Shown here piece after piece: positions 30,801 to 41,439 of a DNA stretch of 64,000 nt. Position 1 is the stretch's first letter, and each line of letters starts with the position of its first letter. Under the pieces are notes generated by a model. The model saw only the letters and a list, made by a program, of their open reading frames with translations. It was not told the DNA's origin and searched no databases. Source of the DNA: Hippopus hippopus (taxonomy: Eukaryota > Mollusca > Bivalvia > Cardiida > Cardiidae); assembly GCA_946811185.2 (NCBI GenBank), contig OX328103.1, positions 4,964,132 through 5,028,131 of the forward strand. Reading direction: 5' to 3'. The position numbers and the translations under genes were made by a program.

Positions 30801-31703
30801 TTAAAAGCCCAGTAGCGGTCAAAAGTAAACGATGCGGGTGTTCAAATGCATTTAAATCTAAATCATGCCCTTTAAAAGTATGGAAATTATTTTGAAGATG
30901 ACAACCTCTTATTGCACGGTCATGTCCAAGTGTTAGTAGCTGGCAAAAAAAGTAAATAAAAACTAGGTAATAAATAAACTTAGTATTAAAATTTATTTTT
31001 CTGCCTGTGATAAACACTTGGATCAACTGTGCAATAACGGATTTTCATCTACGCATTAATTTCCAAACTTTTAAATGTTACAAGTTGGCTTCTTTACAAA
31101 AGAAGCCAGGAGAGGTCAGCATCCATGTTTTCAAACAGTTTAATGGCTTTTAATTTCAATATATTTTGTTACATGTAAACAAACAAGTAAAAAGGCCGCC
31201 GCGTAGAAACCTCATATGCTTTACATGACGGTGATTTGACCTTCTTGTGGCGTTTTCAAGTCGCATGGTTTTGTCCAGCAGTCTTCTTTCTCTTTTTTAA
31301 CGAAATTCCTCTTTTCTTCTGCCTATATTTATTTGCTTAATGAAAAATTACAATTATTTACGGGGCCGTTTTGGAAATGGGCCGTTTTGACCCTATCCCC
31401 ATTAGCAGCCATGGCAAATTAATACCGTATAACAAATCTTTTCTGAAATTCGTCATATAAAAATAAACCACGTCTTTTTCCTGTTTCGGTTTTTTGATTT
31501 CGCTTTATTTACAAAACCATGACGAAACAGACTGTGTATCGGAACAATTTCGCAAGAAAAATGGATTTAGACAGAAAATTCTGTGGCAGTCTGCCTTTTA
31601 AACTCACCACTGTTGGAGAGGTCTGATGACCTCTCCAATGATGTAAATCTTAATGCACTCAACCACCCGCATTGTTTACGTTTGGCCGCTAATGGCCGTT
31701 TAA
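30801..31703. mobile_element. Family H foldback element, about 900 bp
   Basis: The left end TTAAAAGCCCAGTAGCGGTC runs on into AAAAGTAAACGATGCGGGTG. The right end is the inverse (CACCCGCATTGTTTACGTTT into GGCCGCTAATGGCCGTTTAA). Smaller copies are at 37,828-38,202 and, degraded, 52,450-52,790. No transposase ORF. Confidence 0.65.
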
Positions 31704-31900
31704 CCAGACGAAAATGTTTCGGACTAAACCATTTTTAAAGCATTTACAAGTGACGAATCAAAGGTTGTCATATGATGGAATTTATCCTCATACTGGTAGA
31801 AAACATTGTGGGGAAAGGGGAAAAAATGCTGGTTTCCTAGAATTTTCTCCTTTTCTCACAACGTTTTCAAGAGTTTTATTCTTCTGGATCGATAAAGGGT
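31704..31900. mobile_element. MITE family A, abutting family H
   Basis: CCAGACGAAAATGTTTCGGA at left, stem GGGGAAAAAATGCTGGTTTC / AATTTTCTCCTTTTCTC, and GGATCGATAAAGGGTTAA. Confidence 0.6.
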
Positions 31901-32519
31901 TAAAGTTGCCGATTGGATGTTTCTGCCGTATCAAAAGTTCTTTCAACAAACCCTTTCAGTTTCTTAACGCACGCGGAGAAAAAAATGTGGGGGGGGGGCA
32001 TTCTTGTCAATTAAATTACCTCCCTTGCCAGATAAAGACTAAAGGTAACCAAATAACAAATTGGTCCTTGTACCTGTATTCCTTTGTTTTTATCCTTGGT
32101 TCCTTTGGGGATGTTGCGATAAATATAACAGTGATTTATGATGTATGTGTAAGGTCCGCATGTAATTCAAAGCAAATTCTGTTCTTAATCATCAAGAACT
32201 ACGTATATATCGATGTGTAAAACAATCTAACGAGATTTACTTGAAATATTATCTCAAAAACATAGCTGTTCAGTGCAAGAAAATCAAGGATAAAATCCAA
32301 GTAATCCCCTAATTAGGACCAATGCAGTACTGGAGAAGAATCAAGGAAAATAATTGAAGATTGGCCCTCATTAATCAGTGTTTTACAAGAAATCTTGATT
32401 CGAGACAAAAAAAACTCTAAATATGTTGCTTTAAATAGTTTTACTTAGACAGATCTTAACCAGAAAATGGCCGCTATCCCATATTAAGAATTTTTGATAC
32501 AATATTCAGCAGTGAGAAA

Positions 32520-32640
32520 AGTCATGATTCTTATAGGAATGACTTTTATTCACCCTCGGGTGGAATGTCGGTCGAGCCGATGTTCGAACTCGCTACCCCT
32601 GTATTAGATGCTGTGTGACATTACAGACTATTCAGACTGA
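32520..32640 (-). repeat. Possible tRNA-derived SINE fragment
   Basis: The minus strand has GCGAGTTCGAACATCGG, a B-box match. The A box is weak. Confidence 0.3.
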
Positions 32641-32647
32641 CGAGTAT

Positions 32648-32890
32648 CAATTACCGCTTTGCCAGACGGTAAATTTTAGATTTATTAATATATGTACATG
32701 AATTGCGTTATAGATGACAAATCAAATGTGGCTAGGTTAATTGTAATTATCTTTCAAGGGATGAAAAAACATTGAGGGAAGAAAAGAAAATGCTAATTAC
32801 CAGCTTCATCTCCATTTCCCACAATATTTTCAGATGGCTACTTCTTCAGTGTCTTATAAAAAAGAGACTGATTTGTATAGGAAAAGATCG
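32648..32890. mobile_element. MITE family A
   Basis: TTACCGCTTTGCCAGACGGT, GAAAATGCTAATTACCAGCT stem, GAGACTGATTTGTATAGG. Confidence 0.6.
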
Positions 32891-32989
32891 CTTAAGAGAA
32901 AGATGACGTCATAAGAAAAGCGCGAGCCCTGGCATTTTGACATGTCCTTGCATACTGCCTTTTTATGCCCCTTATTGTTTATAGCTTAG

Positions 32990-33080
32990 AAGATAGACAA
33001 AAGGAAAACTTGCTTGTTATAAGCAAAAAAGCAATCTCTAACCCCTTTCCCCGCAATGTTTTCCACACGGGTGACAAACA
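32990..33080. repeat. MITE family A, core fragment
   Basis: CCCCTTTCCCCGCAATGTTT follows a decayed stem. Confidence 0.4.
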
Positions 33081-33165
33081 ATATTGACTTTTCCCTTCCT
33101 TTAAGCATTTTCGCATCCTGCAATGTGCAGTCTGCAACTTTTACTTCGATGTGGGTCTCAATATA

Positions 33166-33254
33166 GCATATCGTCGGTTTACTTCGAAAACCTCGTAACT
33201 ACAGCTTGTAACAAGCTGTAGTTACGAGGTTTTCGAAGTAAACCGACGATATGC
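33166..33254. repeat. Perfect 89 bp palindrome (44 bp arms, 1 base loop)
   Basis: The left arm starts GCATATCGTCGGTTTACTTC and ends CTACAGCTTGT. After a single A, the right arm is its exact complement. No mismatch is seen. It is not part of families A-K and contains no other motif. Confidence 0.9.
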
Positions 33255-33269
33255 AGTAACGGCTTTAAT

Positions 33270-33505
33270 GGTAACCGCACAATCCCGACTTTTAACGAAC
33301 CTAAGGAAGAAGGCTTTGAAAAACATTGTGGGGAAAAAAGGAGAAAATGCTGTTATCCATCATTTTCTCCTTTTCCCACAATGTTTTTTTTTTCCCTAGC
33401 CTATCACAGTGAGAAATCACCCTTTCAGCATCATTTAATTTGTCGTCTGCAAATGCTTTCAATTTGGTCCAGTCCAATCTTTCGTCGTTTGGTAGAGAGG
33501 TAAAT
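33270..33505. mobile_element. MITE family A, full copy
   Basis: The stem GGAGAAAATGCTGTTATCCA with complement, TTTGTCGTCTGCAAATGCTT and TTTCGTCGTTTGGTAGAGAG at right. Confidence 0.7.
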
Positions 33506-33851
33506 CGCCTGTAGGTGTTACAACTTCACTTTTATGTTGACATCGGACATTTTTTAAAACAGGTATACATGTTAGCTATAATTGTATAACGTCACAGTAC
33601 TGTTATAAAGATAAATGGATGCAATCGGTTGTTACTTTTGTCACAGTGCCGTCGTCGCTGCCCGGCCAGTGTCGGACCACAACGCCTTTCGGCTAAATAT
33701 GGTAACACCCATACTGCCTACTCAATGTTCATCATTTGGTTCACGAGCACTGAATTAAAATTAGCAAAATTCCTTTAAAATCTACGAGAACTGAATTAAA
33801 ATGAACAAAATTGAAACAATAACCATGTCAGTGCCGCTTCTTGCCTCCCCC

Positions 33852-34030
33852 TAGGGTCTTACGTGACTCAGTTATGAAAGTGAAGGATTCGCAGTCCGGA
33901 GGCCTTGGGTTCGAACCTTGCTCGAGGCGTTGGGATTCCCGTGGAGTTTTTCTTTGGGCAAGACCGTCGCTGCAGACACATAATCAATCCTTGCTTATCA
34001 CCCTTACCCACTCTCATTGTTCTTTTTTTT
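33852..34030 (+). repeat. tRNA-derived SINE fragment
   Basis: TGACTCAGTTATGAAAGTGA (A-box region) and GGGTTCGAACCTTGCTCG (B box) at about tRNA spacing, then a short body. Confidence 0.5.
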
Positions 34031-34224
34031 AAACTTTATTAGCCTTTTTTCTCAAATGCGAATAAAAGTGTACTATATCGAAATTTGTGACTTTGCGAAC
34101 TCTCACTGTTCTTGCTTTCTGCTCACGATATACACTTACAGCAATCTAAAGTCCAACTATTAATACTAAACATCTTTGAAGTCTACCGTTTGCCCTTGAA
34201 CAAATGGAGGGCAACAGTCTAGGC

Positions 34225-34360
34225 TTTACCACACCATCAGGAGTTTTAACGACCCGGAGGAAGAAACTTTAGTGCGATTTCAGTCACATTCAATTTGTCG
34301 TCTGCAGATGCTGCTAATTTCGACAAGCCTAAAACTGTATCGTTTGGTAAAGAATTACAT
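34225..34360. repeat. MITE family A, stem deleted
   Basis: CTTTACCACACCATCAGGAG, TTTGTCGTCTGCAGATGCTG and TGTATCGTTTGGTAAAGAAT. Confidence 0.5.
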
Positions 34361-34439
34361 CGAATTTCTTGTTAAAAACAGGGATCCGTGCTAGAACGAA
34401 TCCTGCCATTAATAAAATTGAAGTAACAATTCTGGTTGT

Positions 34440-34525
34440 TTAGTTTTATATTATTACGACATTTCTTTAACTTGATTTATTACGATATTTCTTTAACTTA
34501 ATTTATTACGATATTTCTTTAACTC
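34440..34525 (+). repeat. About 30 bp tandem repeat, three copies
   Basis: TTATTACGATATTTCTTTAACTT repeats three times. Confidence 0.85.
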
Positions 34526-34784
34526 TTCTAGAGTTAATTATGTCTGACAATTATCATAATAATAACGTAATGTAACGAAAATTGATTGAAATATTTATCT
34601 ACATGTATAAAAATTTTTATCTCCTTATCTGAAAATGAAAGCCATATTATAAATATACAAACGTGTTACCTTACTTTCCGGACACCCTGTATATTTACCC
34701 TCAGATCTTTTTCCTCTATGAACACAGCTGAATAAGTGAAGCATTATACGTCGTCATCACAAGATTTACTTTAAATTCTTTATC

Positions 34785-35010
34785 TCTTTACCAAACGATA
34801 CGGTATTTCACGACCAAAGGAGGAAAGCGGTCTAAAAACATCGTGGGAAAAGGAGAAAATGCTGGTCACCAGCATTTTCTCCTTTAACCACAATGCTTTT
34901 GCGCCTTCCTTTAAAGAGAAACTCGTTATTTAAGCTGAAATTTAAAGATCGTAGTAGATTTCTTTCTAAATCAAAGAGCCCACATTGTGTCGTCTTAATA
35001 GTAAAGGGTT
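34785..35010. mobile_element. MITE family A, full copy
   Basis: TTTACCAAACGATACGGTAT, the stem GGAAAAGGAGAAAATGCTGG with complement, and CGTCTTAATAGTAAAGGGTT. Confidence 0.7.
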
Positions 35011-35139
35011 CGATAAATAAAATGATGGTTTAACCCAAACCCTTAGAGCGGTGAATATATGAAATGGACCATTTAAAAAAAAAAAAATGAAATATTGTTA
35101 TTTTGAAGGGTTTTCCAGCAATAATATTTAAGAAAGTAG

Positions 35140-35220
35140 TGGACAGTGTGGACCCATGATCTTAGAATACGTGGTATGCAATCTGATCTTGATCTGCACT
35201 GATCTCAAAGGTAGCTTACA
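35140..35220. repeat. MITE family B, degenerate
   Basis: GGACAGTGTGGACCCATGAT and TGCAATCTGATCTTGATCTG. Confidence 0.5.
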
Positions 35221-35244
35221 GTCGGGATTAAAACTTTAAGGCTT

Positions 35245-35474
35245 AAACCCTGTACCATATAATCTCGAGTTTAAAAGACTGCAAGGAAACGGTCTTTTAA
35301 AAACATTGTTGGAACAGGAGAAAATGCCGTTAACCGGCATTTTCTCCTTTTCCCACAATGTTTTCCTCCCTATCAAATACAGAAATCATAATTTGAGCTA
35401 AGTTTATTTTGTCGTTTGCAAATTCTTTGAGTTTGGACCGGTCTAAAATTTTGTCGTCTGGTAAAGATTTAAGA
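35245..35474. mobile_element. MITE family A, full copy
   Basis: TTAAACCCTGTACCATATAA, stem GGAGAAAATGCCGTTAACCG with complement, TTTGTCGTCTGGTAAAGATT. Confidence 0.72.
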
Positions 35475-35754
35475 CACAACCACCGAAATACCGAAGTCGT
35501 TTTTTGCCACAATGTCTCACAAAAAATGGCGATGTATAGAACAGGAGCAGGAGAGAGCCGCTTGATCAGACAGGCGTTGTGTGTTGTATGATCTTGATCT
35601 ACACTCTCTGCTTAAATGGTTCTCAGCATGTGAATGATTGCTTTTCGTTTATTCATCGGTTACCCATATGAGCGATACCCTTAGAACACAGTTGGTTATG
35701 TTACCGGGGAGAGTGCAAGATACAGGACGAAACTTGTTCTAAGTAACGCATGTT

Positions 35755-35932
35755 TCTTTAACGTAGTCAATTTATATCACGGCCATACGGGACCTAGGCT
35801 TAACGCCTCATCCAAAATACTTTTTCAGCGATTCTAGATGGCTAGCCCTGGGGATCGAACCAACATCCATCAAATAAACGTTTACTCAATAAAACGCTAT
35901 CTGGTGCGATTCATTCAGCTATGATCAGCTAG
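35755..35932 (-). repeat. tRNA-derived SINE fragment
   Basis: The minus strand shows ATAGCTGAATGAATCGCACC (A-box-like) and TTGGTTCGATCCCCAGGG (B box). Confidence 0.45.
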
Positions 35933-36089
35933 CATGTAACTTATGCACCGGCCATTTATTAAAACAGCCTTAAAAGCTTGGGTAATAGCTTCGGTTTAAG
36001 CCCTACTTTTCACTAGTATATGGGGTTGGTGATGCTTCATAGCAGACAGGTCGAATCTTCGAAGAATATGACATGCCCAGACAACGGCT

Positions 36090-36215
36090 TCACTCTTAGT
36101 CTTATTTGAACGTAATCCAACTCCTGATTGGCTAAACCACTTGCTTTAGCCAATCAAAAGTTGTGTTCCTTTCTAAACCTAAAATAAGACTTAGAATGAG
36201 ACTAAGAATGGAGCC
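36090..36215. mobile_element. MITE family E, full copy
   Basis: ACTCTTAGTCTTATTTGAAC, CTGATTGGCTAAACCACTTG and GTTTAGCCAATCAAAAG-type complement, AATAAGACTTAGAATGAGAC. Confidence 0.7.
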
Positions 36216-36457
36216 CTGGGCTATTCGGGCTGGTCACTCAGCATCTTAAGGTTGATGGTCATTATAATAACGCAGCAAGGACGAGCCATAAGTGACCTGA
36301 CATGTACAAATTTTGACAGGTGTCGGTTGTCGCACCCTCGTGTCAAAAGGGCACGGTGTCACGTGTCTTGACGTTTACATGTTTATCCCTGAACGGCATG
36401 TACTGCATTTGTTTGTTTAAATGCTTGTTTTTGGACGAGAAAAGGAGAATTTCGTTC

Positions 36458-36685
36458 AACTCTTTACCAAACGACAAATTTTTGACTCGACCAAATATTG
36501 AAAGCATTCGCAGACGGCAAAATAAATACAGCTTTAATAATGATTTCTGCCTTTTATGGAATACGAAACACTGTGGGAATCGGAAAAAAATGCCGGTCAC
36601 CAGTGTTTTCTCCTTTTCCCAGAATGTGTTCTAAGGCTTCTTTCTTAGGGTCGTCAAAACTCGAGTTTGTATGGTAAATGGTTAA
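36458..36685. mobile_element. MITE family A, full copy
   Basis: TTTACCAAACGACAAATTTT, stem around ATGCCGGTCACCAGTGTTTT, TTTGTATGGTAAATGGTTAA. Confidence 0.7.
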
Positions 36686-36828
36686 CTATATTTAACTCCG
36701 CTGTCAACAGTACCAGCACTGGGGACTGTACGGGCTTGCCAAAGGACACTCTCCTGTCAGGTGTCATCTAGACAGAAATCTGTAACTGAATTGGAGATTC
36801 TTTAATTACCTACCCAAGGCCTCAATCA

Positions 36829-37041
36829 TTAGCCCTTAGGCTGCTAAGCGCGACTCACTGACCTTTTGCGGACAGTGTAGATCCAAGATCAGACTGCACA
36901 GAACGTGCAGTCTGATCTTGGATCTACACTGCCCGAGAAGGAGATATTATTTCCTAAAACATAACTTTGTAATAGCAACATTTGGGTTTTTACGATCGAA
37001 TTGAAAATTTCATTTCAGTTATTTAGTAGAATAAGAGTTAA
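36829..37041. mobile_element. MITE family B1, full copy
   Basis: TTAGCCCTTAGGCTGCTAAG, a near-perfect hairpin (GTGTAGATCCAAGATCAGAC and so on, with complement), GAGAAGGAGATATTATTTCC, TTATTTAGTAGAATAAGAGT. This is the clearest B1 stem in the window. Confidence 0.75.
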
Positions 37042-37197
37042 GGCTTATATTTCCCGGCATTTACCTTCCGGGAAACAGTATAATATATACATGTATACAA
37101 ACCATATTTAAAGTCCCAGTCGCGGCAAAAGTAAACAGGGTCATGAAAACAAGAGAAAAAAGGAAGTAGTCTGTTAAAGGGTCAAGCACCATGTTAA

Positions 37198-37635
37198 GGT
37201 CTACGGCCCCTAACTCATCGGTAAATATCGTGAAACATCGACGTTTTCGTATAGGTTATTCGACCAATCTCGGCAGCTTCCATCTTTTAATATAAGAGTT
37301 AGGGGCTATAGACTCACCAACTCATCGGTAAATATCGTGCAATATCGACGTTTTCGTATAGGTTATTCGACCAATCTCGGCAGCTTCCGTCTTTTAATAT
37401 AAGAGTTAGGGGCTGTAGACTCACCAACTCATCGGTAAATATCATGTAACATCGACGTTTTCGTAAAGGCTATTCGGCCAGTCTCGGCAGCTTCCGTCTT
37501 TTAATATAAGAGTTAGGGGCTGTAGACTCACCAACTCATCGGTAAATATCATGCAACATCGACGTTTTCGTAAAGGCTATTCGGCCAGTCTCGGCAGCTT
37601 CCGTCTTTTAATTTGAGAGTTAGGGGCCGTAGACC
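37198..37635. mobile_element. TTAA-flanked MITE made of a 107 bp tandem array
   Basis: Perfect 19 bp terminal inverted repeats GGTCTACGGCCCCTAACTC and GAGTTAGGGGCCGTAGACC are bounded outside by TTAA on both sides (37,194-37,197 and 37,636-37,639). Inside are four units starting CTCATCGGTAAATATCG at 37,214, 37,321, 37,428 and 37,535, spaced exactly 107. No ORF. Confidence 0.88.
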
Positions 37636-37827
37636 TTAATTCAGAACAAAAAAACAATAGTAACACTGGCTTCATCATTTTATGCAGCTCTATTATTTAT
37701 TGTCAGTTTCTCTAGTAATCAGCTGTTGCTGCACTTACAGATTGGTATAATAAACTGTTTATATTCGAATGCTTGCAAAAACAAGTACCACGAAAAACCA
37801 TCAGATATAGCTCTTACGGTTTATAGA

Positions 37828-38202
37828 TTAAAGGTTTGAAGTGGTGGCCAAAAGAAAACGATGCGAGTGCTAAAAATGCAGATAAATTTAAACAATGCCA
37901 TTTAAAAGTATGGCAATTATTGAGAAGATGACAATCTGTTATTGTACGGTCGGTAAGTGTTAGTCTCTGGCAGAGAAATTAATTTTAAGTGTAGGTCAAA
38001 AGTCGCATGTCGCTCTTTGTTTTCTTTACTTTTGAAACTGGTTTTAAATACGTTTTTTTTCTAGCAACTTACACTTTGATGGATTGTACAATAACAGACT
38101 GTCACCTTCATAATAATTTTCATCCTTATAAAAGGCATGATTTAAATTTAAATGCGTGTTATCACCCGCATTGTTTACATTTGGCGGCTATTAGCCCTTT
38201 AA
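37828..38202. mobile_element. Family H MITE, short form
   Basis: Ends TTAAAGGTTTGAAGTGGTGG and GGCGGCTATTAGCCCTTTAA are inverted. Shared interior includes TTTAAAAGTATGGCAATTAT and TTATTGTACGGTC with the copy at 30,801. Confidence 0.65.
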
Positions 38203-39009
38203 TTTCGAAACTTAACTTTGCTGAGGCAAGCGTGCAAAGTCGTTGTACTCGAAAAATTGCTCTTGTACATCGTTTACATGGCAGATTTATCTACAGGCAT
38301 CGTCCATTGTTGCCTTCGAAAATGAAAACTTTGAAAAGCGGTAGGCAATACAAAATCTAGTCAACGTTTAGCCATATCGCTTAAAGGTCAAAGTGCTTAA
38401 GGCTACAAAAGTTCACAAAATATTGAATAGTGTAGAATCGCTTCCTGTACACCTCTGATTTAGATAATCTATATTTTGTCTGTGGAAGCAACTATAACTG
38501 CCCTGGTGTTTTACGGATTAATGATAAAATCATTACAAAGGACACGACGAAAATTGTCGAAAAGGCTTGAAAATTACGTGTATTAACAAATCTGCCACGA
38601 AACTTGGAAAAAAAATTACCGTAAGTTTTGAGAAAATTCTCATCATATAGCACCTCGAGTCTGCTTTTATTCCGTAAGTTATCGTATTCTTAGAAAGCGA
38701 CTAGTCTCAAAACACCGGCTACGTAGCGATTTCGTATCCTATGTTCGCACCAGGACATGAAGAAGTTTTCTGATGTGTAGTTTATGATGTATGTTATGCT
38801 TTAAGCGTTATCATAAGCATGTAAATGTTCACACATTTATGAAAAAAAAAAAATCAATTGTGACGACTGGTGTGGTAATTGATATTCAAACATTTTCGAT
38901 ATTTTCGATATGGAACACTACAGTTGCCATTTATGTATTAAAATGCAACGTACGAGTAATGAGATCAAACAGCTGACTTTACAGGTTGAAACTTAAAACG
39001 GCATAGCAG
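38203..39009. other. Non-coding, 3' flank of the RING gene
   Basis: No repeat family or gene is recognised. It may include the 3' UTR of the minus-strand RING gene. Confidence 0.4.
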
Positions 39010-40368
39010 TTACACTTGACTAGACACTGGAATTTCTCGGTACCATAATTCTTTCGGTGCGTAGTAATTTCTTATTTCTGTGATTCTGTTACACATTGGA
39101 CATTTAACACCAAAGTCTAAATTATCCATCCCACGTAAGTAGTGCAAGAGGCATTTTGTGTGTAAGAGATGTGAACAAGAAAGAATCCTTGTTTCACCAG
39201 CTGGTAAATCCTCAAGACATATTGGACACTGATCAGGCGGCTCCTCGACAATGTACTCTTTGGTTTTGTCTTGTGGGGGACTTTCAAAGGCTTCATTATT
39301 ATTGCCACCATTCATGGTCTTTGCTGTATGGCATGTGGTGCTATCATTAGATTTGTTCCCCGTATTTGTTTTGTTCTTTTTGCCGGAATCACGCTTAAAC
39401 CAGATTGGGTTTTCACTGAAAACGTTTTCGGTGTATGGTAGGTATGGTTCATCCTTTGTTTTTGTCTTAGACTTCCGACGAAAAAGACCTCCATTATGTT
39501 CGTTACGCTTTTTATTTGTGACTTTCTCTGCTTTATCGTCGTTTATTGTAAGTTTCATTTCAGAGCCTGATATAACGATATTAACGTCTTTTCCTTTGAC
39601 TTTATTCATGAACGGTTTGTCTGCATGTGATGGTCGAACACCCATCCTTCTTGTTTGGTCCCACATATCATTGTCCCAATTTCTATGGTATATCTTATCT
39701 CGTTCTCTTCTCTCTCTATTTAGTCTTCTGTTTATCTTCTCTAGACTGATAGAACGTTTTGGAACTCTCGGATGGCGTCTCATTCGGCTTGCTGCTTCCT
39801 CGTAGCTCTTGGAGCGCAAGATGGAATGTTGGTTATCACGGTCAATTAAAGCATCCTTAGAGTTTGACAGATTACTTTCTCGACCATTTTGTGTTTGAGA
39901 CACACTGTTCCTGGCTTTATTCCTGAGTCGAAGACTATCCTGAGAAATTCTAGGAATTCTGTTTATGTTTGAGGTTTCTGCTCTCAAAGCCCAGTGTTCT
40001 TGGTCCCTGCTCAGATCATTAATATCAACAATAGTATGTGGAAAATAAACGTAGCAAAACAAAAATCGCATACACTGTTCCAAGCAAGCTGGTAACCACC
40101 ACGGGCGCCTGTTTTCATCCTTATCGGCACATTTGCTACAAAGATTTTGCTTGCACTGCATACATCTTTTAGATGCTTTTGATCTTGTGTGGGAAAGCCA
40201 GCATTTGTCGCAAAGTTTGTAAGGTCCTGTTGAGTATCTCGACGAGTCCCCAGTTCCAGCAGCATGAGTAGAGTATGAATACTGACTTCCTTCGCCGTCC
40301 TCTTGTAAAAGTCGATATTCGTCTCGTTTTGGATTCCGTCGTCGTCTAAATGTGGAGAAAGCTTCCAT
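39010..40368 (-). CDS. RING-H2 finger protein, probable E3 ubiquitin ligase
   Basis: 452 codons in one open frame. The N-terminal half has a Cys-rich zinc-binding motif with CxxC pairs at C53/C56, C69/C72 and C77/C80. The middle is long, basic and Ser/Asn-rich. The C-terminus has a complete RING-H2 finger (C381, C384, C398, H400, H403, C406, C423, C426) of the CPICLEDL type. No transmembrane segment is evident. RING-H2 fingers recruit E2 enzymes, so ubiquitin-ligase activity is likely but inferred. I chose the ATG at 40,368, where A at -3 and G at +4 give a good context. The frame runs 40 codons further up, but only from a TTG within sequence that is becoming MITE A. No specific orthologue is recognised. 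A short 5' exon upstream cannot be excluded. Confidence 0.82.
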   Translation of the reverse strand: MEAFSTFRRRRNPKRDEYRLLQEDGEGSQYSYSTHAAGTGDSSRYSTGPYKLCDKCWLSHTRSKASKRCMQCKQNLCSKCADKDENRRPWWLPACLEQCMRFLFCYVYFPHTIVDINDLSRDQEHWALRAETSNINRIPRISQDSLRLRNKARNSVSQTQNGRESNLSNSKDALIDRDNQHSILRSKSYEEAASRMRRHPRVPKRSISLEKINRRLNRERRERDKIYHRNWDNDMWDQTRRMGVRPSHADKPFMNKVKGKDVNIVISGSEMKLTINDDKAEKVTNKKRNEHNGGLFRRKSKTKTKDEPYLPYTENVFSENPIWFKRDSGKKNKTNTGNKSNDSTTCHTAKTMNGGNNNEAFESPPQDKTKEYIVEEPPDQCPICLEDLPAGETRILSCSHLLHTKCLLHYLRGMDNLDFGVKCPMCNRITEIRNYYAPKELWYREIPVSSQV

Positions 40369-40479
40369 CTTTGAATTGTTTCTTGTTGAATGCTTCTTTC
40401 TGTAGTAACAATGTAAGCAAACATCACTATATCGTAGTGTGGTGAAATGTTCATTGTGTGTTTGAAAACAGTGCTTTTT

Positions 40480-40705
40480 ACCGAACAATCCCGTGTTTTA
40501 AGGACCCTCAGCAAGTGGGCCTTTGAAAACATCGTTAACAAAAAAAAAAAGAAGAAGAAAATGCTGGTAACCAGCATTTTCTCTTTTTCTCACAATGTTT
40601 TTACCTATCTAAAGACATATTCCATCATCTGAGCTAGTTTCAATTTGTCGTCTGCCAGACTCTCAACATGAACTAATCTTAAATTTTGTCGTTTGGCAAA
40701 GAACT
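40480..40705. mobile_element. MITE family A, about 110 bp upstream of the RING start
   Basis: TTTTACCGAACAATCCCGTG, stem GAAAATGCTGGTAACCAGCA with complement, and TTTTGTCGTTTGGCAAAGAA. It lies where the RING gene's 5' UTR or promoter would be. Confidence 0.7.
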
Positions 40706-40969
40706 GATGATACATACATGTACTTGTGCTACATATATTTGAAGTGATAAAATCGTAAAACGGCCTTGGACGTGTGCGTGTGTGCTCTTACTGCGTTTGC
40801 GTTGTTTATTTGTCGAAAAATTGAGGCCCAAACAGCCTTTTAGTGTCTTTGTATGAAACTTGAGTTGAAATCTGTTCATACAACTGCAACTGAGCTTGTA
40901 ATAAAAAAGGAGGTAATAGAGTAACCTCACATTTTGCTGAGTCAAAATAGAAGTTACCAAAAACAAAGC

Positions 40970-41180
40970 AGTGCTTTCAGAAACTTGCGATCAGTGCAAA
41001 AAAAAAATAGACTGATTCAAATGAGTAGCACTTGCAGACGACAAATTAAATATGACTCATACGATGGATTTTGTAGAAAACATTGTGGGAAAAGAGAAAA
41101 TGTTCTTTTTCCCACGATGTTTTCAGGGACCTTCTTTCTCATAGTCCTTTAAACTCAGGGTGGAGTGGTAAAGAGTTAAG
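40970..41180. repeat. MITE family A, diverged
   Basis: GCACTTGCAGACGACAAATT, GGAAAAGAGAAAATGTTC (stem partly deleted), TGGAGTGGTAAAGAGTTAAG. Confidence 0.6.
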
Positions 41181-41186
41181 ATACGT

Positions 41187-41420
41187 AACACTTTAACCCT
41201 TTACCAAACAATCCCTGGTTTTTACGACCCAGAGGAAGAAGCCTTCTGAAAACATTGTGGGAAAAGGAGAAAATGCTGGTAGCATTTTCTCCTTTTCCTA
41301 CAATGTTTTCTTCTCTTCTAAAGTCAAGTTTCAATTTTTAAGTCACCTTTATTTTGTCGTCTGCAAATGCTTTCAATTTGGACAAGTCTAAAATTTTGTC
41401 GTCTGGTAAAGAGTTAAGGA
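41187..41420. mobile_element. MITE family A, full copy
   Basis: TTTAACCCTTTACCAAACAA to TTTGTCGTCTGGTAAAGAGT, stem GAAAATGCTGGTAGCATTTT. Both ends are intact; this is a good reference copy. Confidence 0.78.
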
Positions 41421-41439
41421 TGAAATCTATATAAAACAA

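Noticed and set aside
31714..32220. 168-codon ORF
   Set aside because: Its first third is MITE A read through the hairpin; the remainder shows no domain or bias and no supported splice sites.
34672..34694. Second Tc1/mariner-like end (GGACACCCTGTATA)
   Set aside because: A short motif match only; no partner end or transposase remnant nearby.
38007..38360. 117-codon ORF
   Set aside because: Begins inside family H and continues into unremarkable sequence.
39010..40488. Longer RING protein starting at 40,488
   Set aside because: The extra 40 codons begin at TTG and read into MITE A; the ATG at 40,368 has a better context.
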